Numbered from the stretch's first letter, positions 17,876 through 28,275 are shown. The stretch: DNA of 64,000 bases from Cardiobacteriaceae bacterium TAE3-ERU3 (GCA_019218315.1 JAHUUI010000003.1:206443-270442); one strand, 5' to 3'. The notes: generated by a model not told the origin, from the sequence alone. Numbers and translations are program-made.

Positions 17876-18487
17876 TTAGAAAGGCTCGGCACAAGCTTGC
17901 TCGATTGCCTGACGTGAGAACATCAGCTGCCATCGACTACCGCCATTTGCGCGCCATAGTGCGACCACGCGCACTGCACACAACAACAGCGCACGCAGCA
18001 TTTCCACCACATATTGTTGCTGCAAATAATCTGGCGAACCATTAATCATGATCTTTGGCGCAGCCTCACTTGCCGTACGCTGATACAGCCCCGCAATATT
18101 GGCAATCACATTTTCATGGGTCAGATTGTAATGCTCATGTTGACGGCGCACATCACCCAGCCCGCGAATCAGAATATCCATCAGCTCGCTATTTTTACTC
18201 AATTTCTTTTCAACGTGCATCAGCTGCACGCTATAGCGTACGTAGTCAGTATCAATATCCTGAGCTAACACTTTGAGCAATAGCTCGCGACCGCGATTAA
18301 GCGGCTCAATCTCACCAAAATAGCCTTCGATCGACGAACAATCATGGCGAACCAGCGTTGGCAGTAAGGTGTTGACCACCCCACCATCGACCTTACCAGT
18401 AGTCGCCAGCTTACGCACCCCATCAATCGCTAGAAATAGTGCAGACAAACACATTGCCTGTGCGCGCAATTCCTCATTCACCACCAT
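17876..18487 (-). CDS. hflD: High frequency lysogenization protein HflD homologue
   Basis: A 203-residue helical protein starting [20 protein letters not shown], the family's usual opening, with [22 protein letters not shown] in the middle. In E. coli HflD is membrane-associated and binds the lambda CII activator; its normal cellular role is unclear. I chose the ATG at 18487 over the extension to 18505. It overlaps the end of mnmA by 14 bases; mnmA-hflD is a conserved pair. Confidence 0.92.
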   Translation of the reverse strand: MVVNEELRAQAMCLSALFLAIDGVRKLATTGKVDGGVVNTLLPTLVRHDCSSIEGYFGEIEPLNRGRELLLKVLAQDIDTDYVRYSVQLMHVEKKLSKNSELMDILIRGLGDVRRQHEHYNLTHENVIANIAGLYQRTASEAAPKIMINGSPDYLQQQYVVEMLRALLLCAVRVVALWRANGGSRWQLMFSRQAIEQACAEPF

Positions 18488-19583
18488 CTTGAAACCTCTC
18501 TTCAATCACGCCACCGCCAAGACAACGTGCGCCGTCATAAATCACCACATACTGCCCCGGTGTCACGGCGCGCTGTGGCTCATCGAACGTCACCATCATC
18601 ACATCGCCATCTATCACAACACGGCAAGCCTGATCCTGCTGACGATAGCGCACTTTTGCCGTATAACTGCGGCCAGCTTCAGGGACTTCGTTGAGCCACG
18701 ACAACTGCCCGGCGCGCAAACGACGGTGATACAGCAATGGATGCTCACCTTGCCCGACGACCAACACATTGCGCGCCAAATCCTTATCCAGTACATACCA
18801 CGGCTCATCGCTGGCACCGGCAACCCCGCCAATACCCAACCCTTGGCGCTGACCAATCGTGTAATACATCAGCCCCATATGCTCGCCAATCCAGATACCT
18901 TCAGCAGTTTCCATTTTGCCCGGTTTGGCTGGCAAATATTGCGCCAAGAACTCACGGAATGGGCGCTCACCAATAAAGCAGATGCCCGTAGAGTCTTTTT
19001 TATCAAAAGTAATCAGCCCGGCCTGTTCGGCAATGCGGCGTACTTCACTTTTTTCCATGCCACCGAGTGGGAACAGCGCCTTGGCAAGCTGTGCAGGCGT
19101 CATTTGATGCAAGAAATAGCTTTGATCTTTACCGGCGTCCACACCTTTAAATAACGCTGCTTGCCCATCGTGCTGCCCACGCCGTGCATAATGCCCGGTC
19201 GCGAGATAATCCGCACCAATTTCTGCCGCATAGTGCGCCAGCTCAGCAAATTTAATCTCACGGTTACACAATACATCCGGATTTGGCGTACGCCCGGCTG
19301 CGTATTCATCGAGAAACAGCTTAAACACACGCTCGTGATATTCCTTGACGAAGTTGACCGTGTGCAACTCAATGCCGAGCGTCTCGCACACATCACGCGC
19401 GTCTTCAATATCTTCCTCCACCGTGCAATAACCGGCGGAAAAAGACTCCTCCCAATTCTTCATAAAGATCCCGACCACGTGATAGCCTGCTTCTTTGAGC
19501 AGATACGCCGTCACCGACGAATCAACTCCGCCGGAAATCCCTACCGCAATTGTTGCCTGCTTGTCAGGTATAAAATCATTCAT
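18474..19583 (-). CDS. mnmA: tRNA-specific 2-thiouridylase MnmA
   Basis: Adds sulfur to position 2 of the wobble uridine in Lys, Glu and Gln tRNAs, using ATP and a sulfur relay. Starting at the ATG at 19583 (GAGG ribosome-binding site five bases upstream) it has 369 residues. Seen: the PP-loop [10 protein letters not shown], catalytic Cys in [12 protein letters not shown] and CFIG, and [14 protein letters not shown] start at 19604 would add seven residues but has weaker support. It is followed by hflD with overlap. Confidence 0.95.
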   Translation of the reverse strand: MNDFIPDKQATIAVGISGGVDSSVTAYLLKEAGYHVVGIFMKNWEESFSAGYCTVEEDIEDARDVCETLGIELHTVNFVKEYHERVFKLFLDEYAAGRTPNPDVLCNREIKFAELAHYAAEIGADYLATGHYARRGQHDGQAALFKGVDAGKDQSYFLHQMTPAQLAKALFPLGGMEKSEVRRIAEQAGLITFDKKDSTGICFIGERPFREFLAQYLPAKPGKMETAEGIWIGEHMGLMYYTIGQRQGLGIGGVAGASDEPWYVLDKDLARNVLVVGQGEHPLLYHRRLRAGQLSWLNEVPEAGRSYTAKVRYRQQDQACRVVIDGDVMMVTFDEPQRAVTPGQYVVIYDGARCLGGGVIEERFQDGGE

Positions 19584-19689
19584 TGTTGCCTCAATGTGAC
19601 GCACAAAACGCGCTATTGTAACGTCATCGAGGATTATTTGGCGATTGCCAAGCTTTTATACGCACACTTTTGCAGCCGTCAGCAGGCAA

Positions 19690-20634
19690 TTAATCGTGTC
19701 GGTACTGCACAAAACAACCATTGGATAAAGGAAGAGGGTTTTCTGTATCAAATTGATAGCAAGTCAGATAACCACCTTCAAGTGCCGCAGAATAATCCAC
19801 ACAGACCACCTGCTCACTCAATATTGCCGGTTCACCATGCGCCCAATAATGGCCGATAAAAACCGGCTTATCTGTTTTTAATTCAAAGTCGACAACAGGC
19901 ACCGGTACATCTTCCGGCACTTGCGCCAGATCTGATGGTGCGGCCATGCTGACTTCGCGCAGCGTTTTATCATGCCGATCCATCCACCACTTCATGCGCA
20001 TGCGGCTACGCGAAATACCATTCTTATCCTTAAAGCGAATACCATCGGGCAGCTGCATTTCAATTCCTTTCAGCACGTTTTCCAGCGCATCGAACGCTGG
20101 CGTACGCTTTTGCCCTGTAGCCTGCAGTGCTTGCGGCGTCAGGCAATGTTTTTTGGTTAACAGCGGCTTGAGCACAGCCATACTGTCGCTATCCCAGCAG
20201 GCATGAACAAAGCACGCTTCTTCTGTTTCAATCCACAGCGGCAGCTCATAAAAACGCTGCAACCAGAATTGATGTAACTCTGAACCAAATGGTGCTTCAC
20301 GCAAAAAAGCCTTATGCTGCTTATGGTTACTCTCTTTGTGCTCGCGCAAATAGCTGCCATCATTTGCCACTTTATCCAGCGTGGCATAAGCCAAAGCATT
20401 GTATTCATGATTGCCCATCACCGCTTGCGCCACACCAGCATCAAGCATTGCAAAGACGATTTGCAACGTTTCCAGTTCCTTGCCGCCACGATCAATAAAA
20501 TCGCCAATAAACAACGCTTGATGATTGGCTGGTGGTACAAAATACTGCCCATTATGGCGGTAGCCAAGCTGTTGCAATAATCCCTTGAGTTTATCCGCCT
20601 GACCGTGAATATCGCCAATAATGTCGTAAATCAT
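19690..20634 (-). CDS. Metallophosphoesterase (serine/threonine phosphatase-like)
   Basis: A 314-residue protein with the calcineurin-like metal-site series near its start: IIGDIHGQ, FIGDFIDRGG and VMGNHEYNA, then a conserved His in the GHYW segment. Such enzymes hydrolyse phosphoproteins or dinucleoside polyphosphates; the exact substrate cannot be read here. It lacks a signal peptide and is probably cytoplasmic. The GNAT gene lies just upstream, five bases away. Confidence 0.86.
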   Translation of the reverse strand: MIYDIIGDIHGQADKLKGLLQQLGYRHNGQYFVPPANHQALFIGDFIDRGGKELETLQIVFAMLDAGVAQAVMGNHEYNALAYATLDKVANDGSYLREHKESNHKQHKAFLREAPFGSELHQFWLQRFYELPLWIETEEACFVHACWDSDSMAVLKPLLTKKHCLTPQALQATGQKRTPAFDALENVLKGIEMQLPDGIRFKDKNGISRSRMRMKWWMDRHDKTLREVSMAAPSDLAQVPEDVPVPVVDFELKTDKPVFIGHYWAHGEPAILSEQVVCVDYSAALEGGYLTCYQFDTENPLPLSNGCFVQYRHD

Positions 20635-20639
20635 CCGTT

Positions 20640-21092
20640 TTACCTCTCAATCGATAATGAATAATGAAACACTCCACTTTCACGCTGATAGCCAAGTGAT
20701 TCGTAGAGCCTTTGTGCAGTGTGGTTATCGGCCGCAGTTTCCAGAACCAAGCGTCGTGCGCCGGTCTGTTTGGCGTATGCTTTAGCGGCATTCATCAATG
20801 CGCGCCCAACACCCTGACCACGCGCAGCTTGCACGACAAATAAATCATTGAGCGTCCATACCCGGCAGGCTGATACTGATGAAAAGTTGGGATAAAGTTG
20901 GGTGAAGCCAAGCGCATTGTTTTCTTCATCCAAAGCGAGCAATAAAACTGACTCGTTATTATCCATGCGCTCGCCGATAAATGCTTTGGCTAACGGCAAA
21001 TCTGTTGCCTGCCCGTAGAATACACGATACTGATTGAATAAATTCGCAATTACGTTGATGTCCGCCAGCTCTGCTTGCTTGATGTGTATCAT
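20640..21092 (-). CDS. GNAT family N-acetyltransferase
   Basis: A 150-residue acetyl-CoA-dependent acyltransferase of the GNAT fold. The acetyl-CoA pyrophosphate-binding loop is visible as ARGQGVGRALM near residue 94, preceded by VWTLNDLFVVQ and followed by LVLETAADNHTAQRLYESLGY. The acceptor is unknown. It appears to be co-transcribed with the phosphatase downstream. Confidence 0.88.
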   Translation of the reverse strand: MIHIKQAELADINVIANLFNQYRVFYGQATDLPLAKAFIGERMDNNESVLLLALDEENNALGFTQLYPNFSSVSACRVWTLNDLFVVQAARGQGVGRALMNAAKAYAKQTGARRLVLETAADNHTAQRLYESLGYQRESGVFHYSLSIER

Positions 21093-21236
21093 ATCCGCCT
21101 CTCATTAAGACATAAACCAGCAGGATATAGTCAAGCAGATTTACATTTCACACAAGCCACCAAGCATCCACTAAAAAATATTGCATCTTTTCAGCAAGCT
21201 GGTGCAACGCAGCATGAAGTTTGCAAGTAAAGAATA

Positions 21237-21268
21237 AAGGCGTATCCAAATAGCTCGGGATACGCCTT
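21237..21268 (-). terminator. Intrinsic terminator after the dcu-type gene
   Basis: AAGGCGTATCC pairs perfectly with GGATACGCCTT across a 10-base loop, ending 15 bases beyond the stop of the transporter gene on the minus strand, with a T-rich run after it. Confidence 0.8.
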
Positions 21269-21283
21269 CAATAGACGGGTTAG

Positions 21284-22873
21284 CTAGCCAATAAATACAT
21301 TAGACAGCATGACGCCAATAATACAGGCCGTTACAACACCAACCAAGCCCGGAGCCATAAAGCTATGGTTAAAGTAATATTTGCCGATTTTAGTTGTACC
21401 GGAAACATCGAAGTTGATGGTTGCGATATCTGACGGATAGTTCGGAATAAAGAAGTATCCGTAGGTTGCTGGCATCAAGCCAATAAGCAATGGCGCAGGT
21501 AACCCAAGCCCAATCCCGACGGGCAATAGCATACGCCCGGTAGCGGCTTGGCTGTTAATCACGACTGATACGGCAAACAATGCAAACGCAAATGCCCATG
21601 GATATTGGCTAACCATCTCCATGACGGCACCTTTAAACTGCGGCATCGCATAGCTGAAATAGGTATCACTCATCCACGCAATACCGAAGATGGCGATAGT
21701 CGCAACCATACCTGACTTGAACACCACACCATTTGGTACTTTCTGCACATTGGTTCTGGTCGCAAGCAAGATGACGCCGCCAAAGCCCAGCATCATCATC
21801 TGAATGATTAGCGTCATGGAAACCGGCTTGTCAGCACCACGAGTTAGGACGACATCAGTCGGCTCAGTTTCGCCTTTTTTGATCAGGCTAACTTGGACGG
21901 TCTCACCCGGCTTGACGCGCTCAGGAACGTTAATCGTAAAGATACCATTTTTTTCTGCCACGCTAGCGCCCTCGCCAGTCACACGGAGCGCCCCCTCTTC
22001 CAGAGCATAAGCAGGCAGGGAAACGCTGGTTTTACCAGCAGCGACAGCTGGCACAACAGCTGCGTCACTTGAAGCCCACGGTCCTTGCTCTGCATTGAGC
22101 GTGCGAATACTCGGTACCATAGCAACGACCACAATAGAAATTAAAGCAAGGATAAACAGCAGCACCGCATTACGCGCTGATGATGGCAGTTTTTCATCAA
22201 GTGTGGTGCTGGTGGTATTCATAATGCGTTCACGCCAGGTAGGATCTTGCAAACGACGCTGATATTCAGGGTCATCTTTCAATTCCTTACCACGGCGCAA
22301 GCTGTAAAGTGACAATGCAATCACGCCACAAAATGTAGCCGGAATAGTGACAGCGACAATATTGAGCAGCGTCACGTTCTCAAATCCCGGCAAACGAATG
22401 ATCTCACCAAGATAGTAAATAACTGCAGCTGAAATTGGGCTACCGGTAATACCAAGCTGTGAGGCAACTGAAGCCGCAGCCATTGGGCGCTCTGGGCGTA
22501 TATCATTTTTCAATGCGATATCGCCAATAATCGGCATCACGGAATAGACTGCATGGCCAGTACCAAGCATCAAAGTCATTAAATAGGTCACAATTGGGCC
22601 GAGAATCGTAATCCGCTTTGGATTGCTACGCAGAATGCGTTCTGCAATTTGCAGCATGTACTTCAAGCCTCCAGCAGCTTCAAGAATAGAAGCACAAGTC
22701 ACAACTGCCAAAATAATCAACATAACGTTAATTGGAGGTGCCGTTGGTGGCATACGCAGAACGAATACCTCGAACAACAAGCCAATGCCCGAGACGACGC
22801 CCAAGCCAATTCCCCCAAAACGGCTACCTGCATACAAGAACAGTAGCAGGAGCATAAACTCAAATATAAGCAT
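21284..22873 (-). CDS. dcuB: Anaerobic C4-dicarboxylate transporter (DcuA/DcuB family) with insert
   Basis: A 529-residue inner-membrane transporter from the ATG at 22873 (GGGGG ribosome-binding site). The N-terminal half (AGSRFGGIGLGVVSGIGLLFEVF, GTGHAVYSVMPIIGDIALKNDIRPERPM) is typical of Dcu carriers that exchange fumarate, malate or aspartate for succinate under anaerobiosis. It is about 90 residues longer than DcuA or DcuB because of a soluble, beta-rich insert at about residues 270-360 (GALRVTGEGASVAEKNGIF to DVVLTRGA). The symbol is a family call; DcuA cannot be excluded. Fumarate/succinate exchange would fit the anaerobic respiration genes elsewhere in the window. Confidence 0.82.
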   Translation of the reverse strand: MLIFEFMLLLLFLYAGSRFGGIGLGVVSGIGLLFEVFVLRMPPTAPPINVMLIILAVVTCASILEAAGGLKYMLQIAERILRSNPKRITILGPIVTYLMTLMLGTGHAVYSVMPIIGDIALKNDIRPERPMAAASVASQLGITGSPISAAVIYYLGEIIRLPGFENVTLLNIVAVTIPATFCGVIALSLYSLRRGKELKDDPEYQRRLQDPTWRERIMNTTSTTLDEKLPSSARNAVLLFILALISIVVVAMVPSIRTLNAEQGPWASSDAAVVPAVAAGKTSVSLPAYALEEGALRVTGEGASVAEKNGIFTINVPERVKPGETVQVSLIKKGETEPTDVVLTRGADKPVSMTLIIQMMMLGFGGVILLATRTNVQKVPNGVVFKSGMVATIAIFGIAWMSDTYFSYAMPQFKGAVMEMVSQYPWAFAFALFAVSVVINSQAATGRMLLPVGIGLGLPAPLLIGLMPATYGYFFIPNYPSDIATINFDVSGTTKIGKYYFNHSFMAPGLVGVVTACIIGVMLSNVFIG

Positions 22874-23347
22874 GGTAACCCCCTGGATTTGATTATCAGA
22901 ATAGCACCATAATATACCTGCAAATTGATACATTCAAAGAAATATTAAATATCAAATTTATGGTAAATAGAATACAATTAGTCCGGATTAAGTCGTTGAT
23001 TGTTATTAATATATGAAAAAACCCGATTATTTATTTTCCAACACCAAATTTTACTTTTAATAAAATGAGTTTTCCAAAAGCGATAATTAATTTATTAAAA
23101 GATCAAACAAACATTTTATAAAAGCAGTATTTCACCCCACTACCTTAGTAACACTATTACACCTCTGAGCTTGTGCTCAACACAAGGATTACAGCAGTAT
23201 CAGAAAGCCGAGTATCGGATTCAATACAGGCACTAGCCTATCCCCTGATTATTGCAAGCATTGATGCACTTGCTCCAGAAGCTCCCCCAGCCCAATAAGT
23301 ACACAGCGCACTGTGCTGAATGTTATGCACAGTCTTCTTGCGCAAGC
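22874..23347. other. Gene-free AT-rich intergenic region
   Basis: About 470 bases between the dcu-type gene and the HTH gene, very AT-rich between 22,920 and 23,120. It presumably contains the dcu promoter, but I could not pick a convincing promoter or FNR site, and no RNA gene is evident. Confidence 0.5.
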
Positions 23348-23830
23348 TTATAGCTTACGGCCAATGCGTTTTTCCACTTCACGGCGTTCCCAATCATCGC
23401 CCAAAATCCGCCAAGGCGTAAACAAGGTCACCCCGCGCAGAACGATAGCCAAGCCCCAGCCCAATGCTGGCCATACCACCCACCAATAATCTGGTGAGAT
23501 CAACCAGTTAACCACCAACAAAAATAACATCACAGCAGCATAGCGCATCAAGCCAATATACCAACCGCGCAAGCGGCGCACCTCTTGTAATGCTCTGGTT
23601 TCTTCCTCTGCTAATCGCGTATTTTCTACTGTCGTATTCATGTCGTTTTCTCCTTGCAGGTCACGAATCGTTGTTTCAAACACCGCAGCAAGGGATTTCC
23701 ACGATTCCAGTCCGGCGCGTTGCCCGTTTTCAATGCGCTGAATGGTGCGCGTACTCAAGCCGGCCATTTCCGCTAGCTGCTCTTGCGACCAGCCGTTGGC
23801 TTCACGCATTGCTTTGACTTTGGACTGCAT
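23348..23830 (-). CDS. XRE-family HTH regulator with 2TM domain
   Basis: A 160-residue protein from the ATG at 23830 (MQSKVKAMREANGWSQEQLA). Residues about 1-60 are a Cro/C1-type helix-turn-helix (WSQEQLAEMAGLSTRTIQRIENG). Then come a short linker and a C-terminal two-helix membrane module (GWYIGLMRYAAVMLFLLVVNWL, and WWVVWPALGWGLAIVL) followed by a basic tail with DWERREVEKRIG, the layout of the 2TM family. It probably works as a membrane-tethered regulator; its target is unknown. Confidence 0.85.
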   Translation of the reverse strand: MQSKVKAMREANGWSQEQLAEMAGLSTRTIQRIENGQRAGLESWKSLAAVFETTIRDLQGENDMNTTVENTRLAEEETRALQEVRRLRGWYIGLMRYAAVMLFLLVVNWLISPDYWWVVWPALGWGLAIVLRGVTLFTPWRILGDDWERREVEKRIGRKL

Positions 23831-23944
23831 GGATTTCCTCCTCAACTACGATGTGGCGCATCATGCCCAAACACAGGGAAAACAAACACGACACCAGCGC
23901 GACGAACACCCGACAGCAAACATAACACACTGCTTTGCAACGAA

Positions 23945-25210
23945 TTATGACAAAGAAAGATAATCAACGCCGCCAATCGCGTCAATAAAATGGCGATCGT
24001 GCGACACCACAACCAGCACACCTTTATAGTCGTGCAATGCTTGCTGCAACAGCTCTTTTGACTCGATATCGAGATGGTTATCCGGTTCATCGAGCAGCAA
24101 CAAAGCTGGTGCCGTCGGCCCACAAAACAAACACGCCAACGCTACTTTTAACTGCTCACCACCACTCAAATAGTGTAACGGTTTGACTGCCGCATCACCG
24201 CGCAAACGCAACTGCGCCAATCGGGTGCGATACGCATCATCTGTCCAACCTGCTGCCAAACGGCGAAAATTCTCCAGCGCTGACTGCTGCTGATCGAGAA
24301 AAGAAAAATGCTGATTCATCAAGCGGTGCGAAGGCGTAACCGATACATCGCCCGACTTCGCCGCCATTTGACCAGTCATCACACGCAGTAAAGTCGATTT
24401 CCCGCAGCCATTATCACCGACCACTGCCAAGCGCTCACCCTTGTTCAAGGTCAGGCTTAACCGCTTGACTGAACCAAAGGGCAATTCCAATGCCGCAAGC
24501 TGCAATAGCGGATTATTTGCCGCTTCCGGTTCGGCCGTAACAATCGCTAATGGCGCAACCCGTTCCAGCAATACGCGATCATGCGTCACCAGCAACGCAC
24601 CGCCAGAAAAGTGACCCAACCAATCAGCAAGCCATTGCCGCCCTGCTGCGTCCTAGTGGTTACTTGGCTCATCAAGAATCAGAAAGCCGCACCCTTGTCG
24701 CTTGAGCGCCAATAATTTAACCCGCGTTTGCTCACCGCCGCTCAATGAAGCCATATCGCGCGTCAAAATATCCGCGGCCAAACCACCTTCAGCGAGCAAA
24801 GCAGCAATATCCGCTTCCCACGTCCATTTATCGGCCATAAAATCCAGATCAGCCGCACTACCCTCACCAGCCAAAATCCGTGCACTCGCTTGCTGGATAG
24901 TGCTCACACCTAACACACCTGCGACACGACCCACCGCGGCATGATCATTTTGCGCCAAATAGCCCACGCTGCAAAAATGCTATACCTTGCCAATACTCGG
25001 CGCTAATTGACCGGCTAATACCGCAGCAAGGCACGACTTGCCTGCACCATTGCGCCCGATCAACGCCTGCACACCAGCGGTGAGGAACATATCAATACCG
25101 CTGAACAGCGGCGTAGATTCGCCAGGAAATTGCACGCCAAGTTGTCGTGCTTCAATCAGATTTGCATTATGTGACCCCGCTTGAGCATAAATCTTACAGC
25201 CTGTAAGCAA
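23945..25210 (-). pseudogene. ABC-F ATPase gene interrupted by two in-frame TAG codons
   Basis: One frame encodes both ATPase domains of an ABC-F protein but is broken by two amber codons. The first follows SIGKV (24980-24982), the second lies between EPSNH and DAAGRQW (24653-24655). Walker A motifs GRNGAGKS and GDNGCGKS, two LSGGEQ signatures and the Walker B LLLLDEPDNHLD are intact. The frame is otherwise uninterrupted and unshifted, so inactivation looks recent, or rare readthrough could make some product. ABC-F proteins act on ribosomes or as energy-dependent regulators. The 5' end is not certain: residues before LIEARQLG do not look like a family start. Confidence 0.85.
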
Positions 25211-25395
25211 ATCTATCGCAATAGATAATACAGCTGGATTGGCAAGTTTTTTAACAGTTTATCGAAATGTCGTTTTCATCCTTATTCGAGAATAAAAGCT
25301 TGTTAAATGGACGATAGATTGGTACTTTTCAGAAGACTAAGCGCAGTTAATTTTGCTTTATTCGAGGTATTCAATATTGTTTGCACGGCAGAAAA

Positions 25396-26220
25396 ATGAA
25401 GTTCGAACTTGAAGAAATCGATGAAAAAGACAAGTGGCCCAATAACCTTCCTGTACGGGATCCCGATTGGTTGTACGAAGAAGGTGGAACTACTGTATCT
25501 GACCTCAGCCAAGAAGAGCTGGCTTTCATACCAACCTTACTCCGCAATCAATCCCTGTGGCATAAGATTGCCAAAAGCCGCCTCAAGCCCATCGATTTAC
25601 GCTACGAACACTATTTTGATGTATATACCAAATTACAAGCCAACCCGCCGCATACAAAATGGATGGAAATATTTGCCCTCCAATATGTATTGCCTGCAAT
25701 GCTCTTGATGTCCCTGGTTGTGATGCTACCAAATGCCTTTTTATCGTTAGAGTTCTTTGCGCAAGTAACTGCTGCTTTTGGCCTCGAAACGGAGCTGGCA
25801 CGTACGCACGGCATCGTCTTCTTTTACTACCTGATCTTTTTCATAATGACCGCTCTCATTTTTATTCGGTATGTCAAAAAAATTGGCTTCATGAGCAAAT
25901 TTGTCAAACCTGAACATCTCTTTTACTTCTATCGTTATCGAATACTTTTCCTGCTGTTACTCATTCCACCCATTTTTTTGACATCTCCACTGGATCCACT
26001 ACCGTCACGAGGCAGGCTTTGGTTTTCAAATAATGTAGAAACAGAACCGACAATATTGGTTACCAAGATGCTTGGTTTAACGTGTATGAGTTCTATACTT
26101 ATCATTACATGGATGGATTTTCCCAAAAAATTGATAACAAAATCCTACATGACAATCATTATGAGAAATGTTTTCTACAAGTCGGAATTAATAGAAGAAG
26201 TGAAACGTCATGCAAAATAA
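25396..26220 (+). CDS. Hypothetical membrane protein, four predicted TM helices
   Basis: A 274-residue protein from the ATG at 25396 with an acidic soluble N-terminus of about 85 residues. It then shows hydrophobic segments near 90-115 (FALQYVLPAMLLMSLVVMLP), 140-162 (IVFFYYLIFFIMTALIFI), 182-200 (ILFLLLLIPPIFL) and 225-245. I do not recognise the family. It stands alone between the broken ABC-F gene (divergent) and the hydrolase (convergent). Confidence 0.7.
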   Translation: MKFELEEIDEKDKWPNNLPVRDPDWLYEEGGTTVSDLSQEELAFIPTLLRNQSLWHKIAKSRLKPIDLRYEHYFDVYTKLQANPPHTKWMEIFALQYVLPAMLLMSLVVMLPNAFLSLEFFAQVTAAFGLETELARTHGIVFFYYLIFFIMTALIFIRYVKKIGFMSKFVKPEHLFYFYRYRILFLLLLIPPIFLTSPLDPLPSRGRLWFSNNVETEPTILVTKMLGLTCMSSILIITWMDFPKKLITKSYMTIIMRNVFYKSELIEEVKRHAK

Positions 26221-26244
26221 ATTTCCTAATAACAAAACTATACA

Positions 26245-27102
26245 TCAGTGTTGCCAAAAATCCTTAATCACAGCAGCGACAGTTTCTGCGTCGTCCATGT
26301 GCACATGATGACCGCCAGCTAGACGCTCGACGCGAATATCGGCGGTGCACTCGTAGCGCCCGGGCATGAAATCCCATTTCGGCAATAGTCCTTCTTCAGC
26401 TTCAATCACCAGCACTGGTGCGCTGATGCGCTCAAGAAAGGTCGTCAGCTGTGCTTCGCTGAGAAGTACAGGTTGTGCGACGGTTAGGCGGCGATCGCTG
26501 ATGAAGCGGAAGCCATCCGGCGTTTCTTCGAGATTGCGGCGCAGCAGTATTTCCGCGGATTCTGGCAACATCTCCCCCGCTTGTCGTCGCGCGCGAATTA
26601 GTGGGCGAATGTCGGGATAAACAGTCTCCGAACGGCTACGCATCACATCGAGTTTGGGCAGGCGCTCGGCAAAGCGCTCGGGCAGCGGATGATCGTCGGA
26701 CACATACGGCACACCATAGCATTCAATAGCCACCAATGAATTGACCTGCTCGGGAAATGAGCCGGCATACAACGTGGCAATCGCTGCTCCCATTGAGTGG
26801 CACACAAAATCAAAGCGCTCGATACCGAATTGCGCCAGTGCGAGATAGACGTCGCGCAGGTAGTCGCTGAAATGGTAACCACTGCCCAGCGGGCGGTGAT
26901 CGCTGTGCCCATGCCCAGCCAAATCAAGCGAGATCAAGCGCGTCTGTTCATCAGCCAGCAACGGCGCAAGTGGCGCAAAGCTCATCGCGTTATCAAGCCA
27001 GCCGTGCAGGCAAACAATCGTGCGCTGAGCATGGTCGGCATCTGCGCCCCATGCCACGCCACGCACGACCATATGCGCCAAATCAATCCGAATTGGTTTC
27101 AT
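26245..27102 (-). CDS. Alpha/beta hydrolase
   Basis: A 285-residue alpha/beta-hydrolase-fold protein. Seen: oxyanion-loop HGWLDNAMSF, SLDLAGHGHSDHRP, the nucleophile elbow CHSMGA (Ser) and the late catalytic His in LAGGHHVHMDD. It is cytoplasmic, with no signal peptide. Sequence style matches the group of esterases related to MEST and epoxide hydrolases; the substrate cannot be assigned. I chose the ATG at 27102 over a TTG one codon upstream. Confidence 0.88.
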   Translation of the reverse strand: MKPIRIDLAHMVVRGVAWGADADHAQRTIVCLHGWLDNAMSFAPLAPLLADEQTRLISLDLAGHGHSDHRPLGSGYHFSDYLRDVYLALAQFGIERFDFVCHSMGAAIATLYAGSFPEQVNSLVAIECYGVPYVSDDHPLPERFAERLPKLDVMRSRSETVYPDIRPLIRARRQAGEMLPESAEILLRRNLEETPDGFRFISDRRLTVAQPVLLSEAQLTTFLERISAPVLVIEAEEGLLPKWDFMPGRYECTADIRVERLAGGHHVHMDDAETVAAVIKDFWQH

Positions 27103-27189
27103 CAAAAGTTCCTGTGATGTCTAACGCACTTTCTCAATATTGATGGCGAGCAGGACGACACCCGCACGCCATCAGCATATACGCCCGAT

Positions 27190-28239
27190 TTATGGACAAG
27201 GATTGCTGATTTCAGCGTGTACCGCATCAATCGCTGCAATGGTGTCATCGCTCAATGTGACCTCTGCGCTGGCAATATTTTCCACCAATTGCTCAATGCT
27301 GGTCGCACCAATGATGTTGCTGGTCAGGAATTGGCGGCTGTTGACGTAAGCAAGCGCGAGATGAGTCAGAGAAATACCGGCATCGTCGGCGATTTTGGCG
27401 TAACGCTCAACTGCTTCTTTGGCTTGTGCGCTGCTGTAGCGCTGGAAACGCTCGAACAAGGTCAGGCGTGCACCTTCCGGTTTGGCGCCGTGGCGATACT
27501 TGCCAGACAATACACCAAATGCCAGCGGCGAATATGCAAGCAAGCCGACTTGTTCACGGATGGACATTTCAGCCAAGCCAACTTCATAGCTTCGGTTGAG
27601 CAGGTTATATGGATTCTGCACGCTGACCACACGAGGCATACCTTGTTGCTCAGCCAAGCGCAGGCACTGCATCACACCCCACGGTGTCTCATTGGACAGC
27701 CCGATATGGCGCACTTTGCCCGCATCGACTAGTTCTTTCAGAGCTGACAGCGTTTCTTCAAAAGCCACGGCTTCGGCGTGATCATTCACTTCACTCAAGC
27801 CCAAACGGCCAAAGAAGTTGGTATCGCGCTCTGGCCAATGTAGTTGATACAAATCCAGATAATCAGTTTGTAGGCGCTCAAGGCTGGCATCACAAGCGGC
27901 AAGGATGTGTTCACGGGTAAAAGTCGAGCCGCCGCGGATATAATCCGTGCCATTATTGCTGCGCCCCGGGCCAGCAATTTTACTCGCCAATACGATATCG
28001 TCACGTTTGCCACGCTTACCCAACCACGAACCGATATACTGCTCTGTTCGCGTATAGGTTTCTTTGGATGGCGGCACCGGATACATCTCTGCCGTATCGA
28101 TGAAGTTCACGCCGTGCTCAAGTGCGTAATCAAGCTGCGCATGCGCCTCTGCTTCGCTGTTTTGCTCGCCCCACGTCATCGTGCCCAAGCAAATTTTACT
28201 CACTTGAACGTCAGTTTGTCCCAGTTGACGAAATTCCAT
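27190..28239 (-). CDS. tas: NADP(H)-dependent aldo-keto reductase, Tas-like
   Basis: A 349-residue aldo/keto reductase starting MEFRQLGQTDVQVSKICLGTMTWGEQN, nearly the signature of E. coli Tas. The catalytic Asp/Tyr appear in NFIDTAEMY, the Lys in VLASKIAG and the His in LYQLHWPERD. Tas suppressed a tyrosine auxotrophy in E. coli; the physiological substrate is not established. The ATG at 28239 matches family starts; the open frame to 28281 would overlap rep, which is transcribed divergently. Confidence 0.91.
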   Translation of the reverse strand: MEFRQLGQTDVQVSKICLGTMTWGEQNSEAEAHAQLDYALEHGVNFIDTAEMYPVPPSKETYTRTEQYIGSWLGKRGKRDDIVLASKIAGPGRSNNGTDYIRGGSTFTREHILAACDASLERLQTDYLDLYQLHWPERDTNFFGRLGLSEVNDHAEAVAFEETLSALKELVDAGKVRHIGLSNETPWGVMQCLRLAEQQGMPRVVSVQNPYNLLNRSYEVGLAEMSIREQVGLLAYSPLAFGVLSGKYRHGAKPEGARLTLFERFQRYSSAQAKEAVERYAKIADDAGISLTHLALAYVNSRQFLTSNIIGATSIEQLVENIASAEVTLSDDTIAAIDAVHAEISNPCP

Positions 28240-28275
28240 AAAATAGCCCTCCAAAAATTCTGAGCCTCTTATACC

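Noticed and set aside
22918-22935. FNR-like sequence TTGATACATTCAA upstream of the dcu gene
   Set aside because: The spacing is one base short and the second half-site is poor compared with the exact site before torE.
24653-24982. Genetic code with TAG reassigned to an amino acid
   Set aside because: metF ends at TAG in the expected place, so wholesale reassignment is unlikely; the ABC-F gene is better read as a pseudogene.
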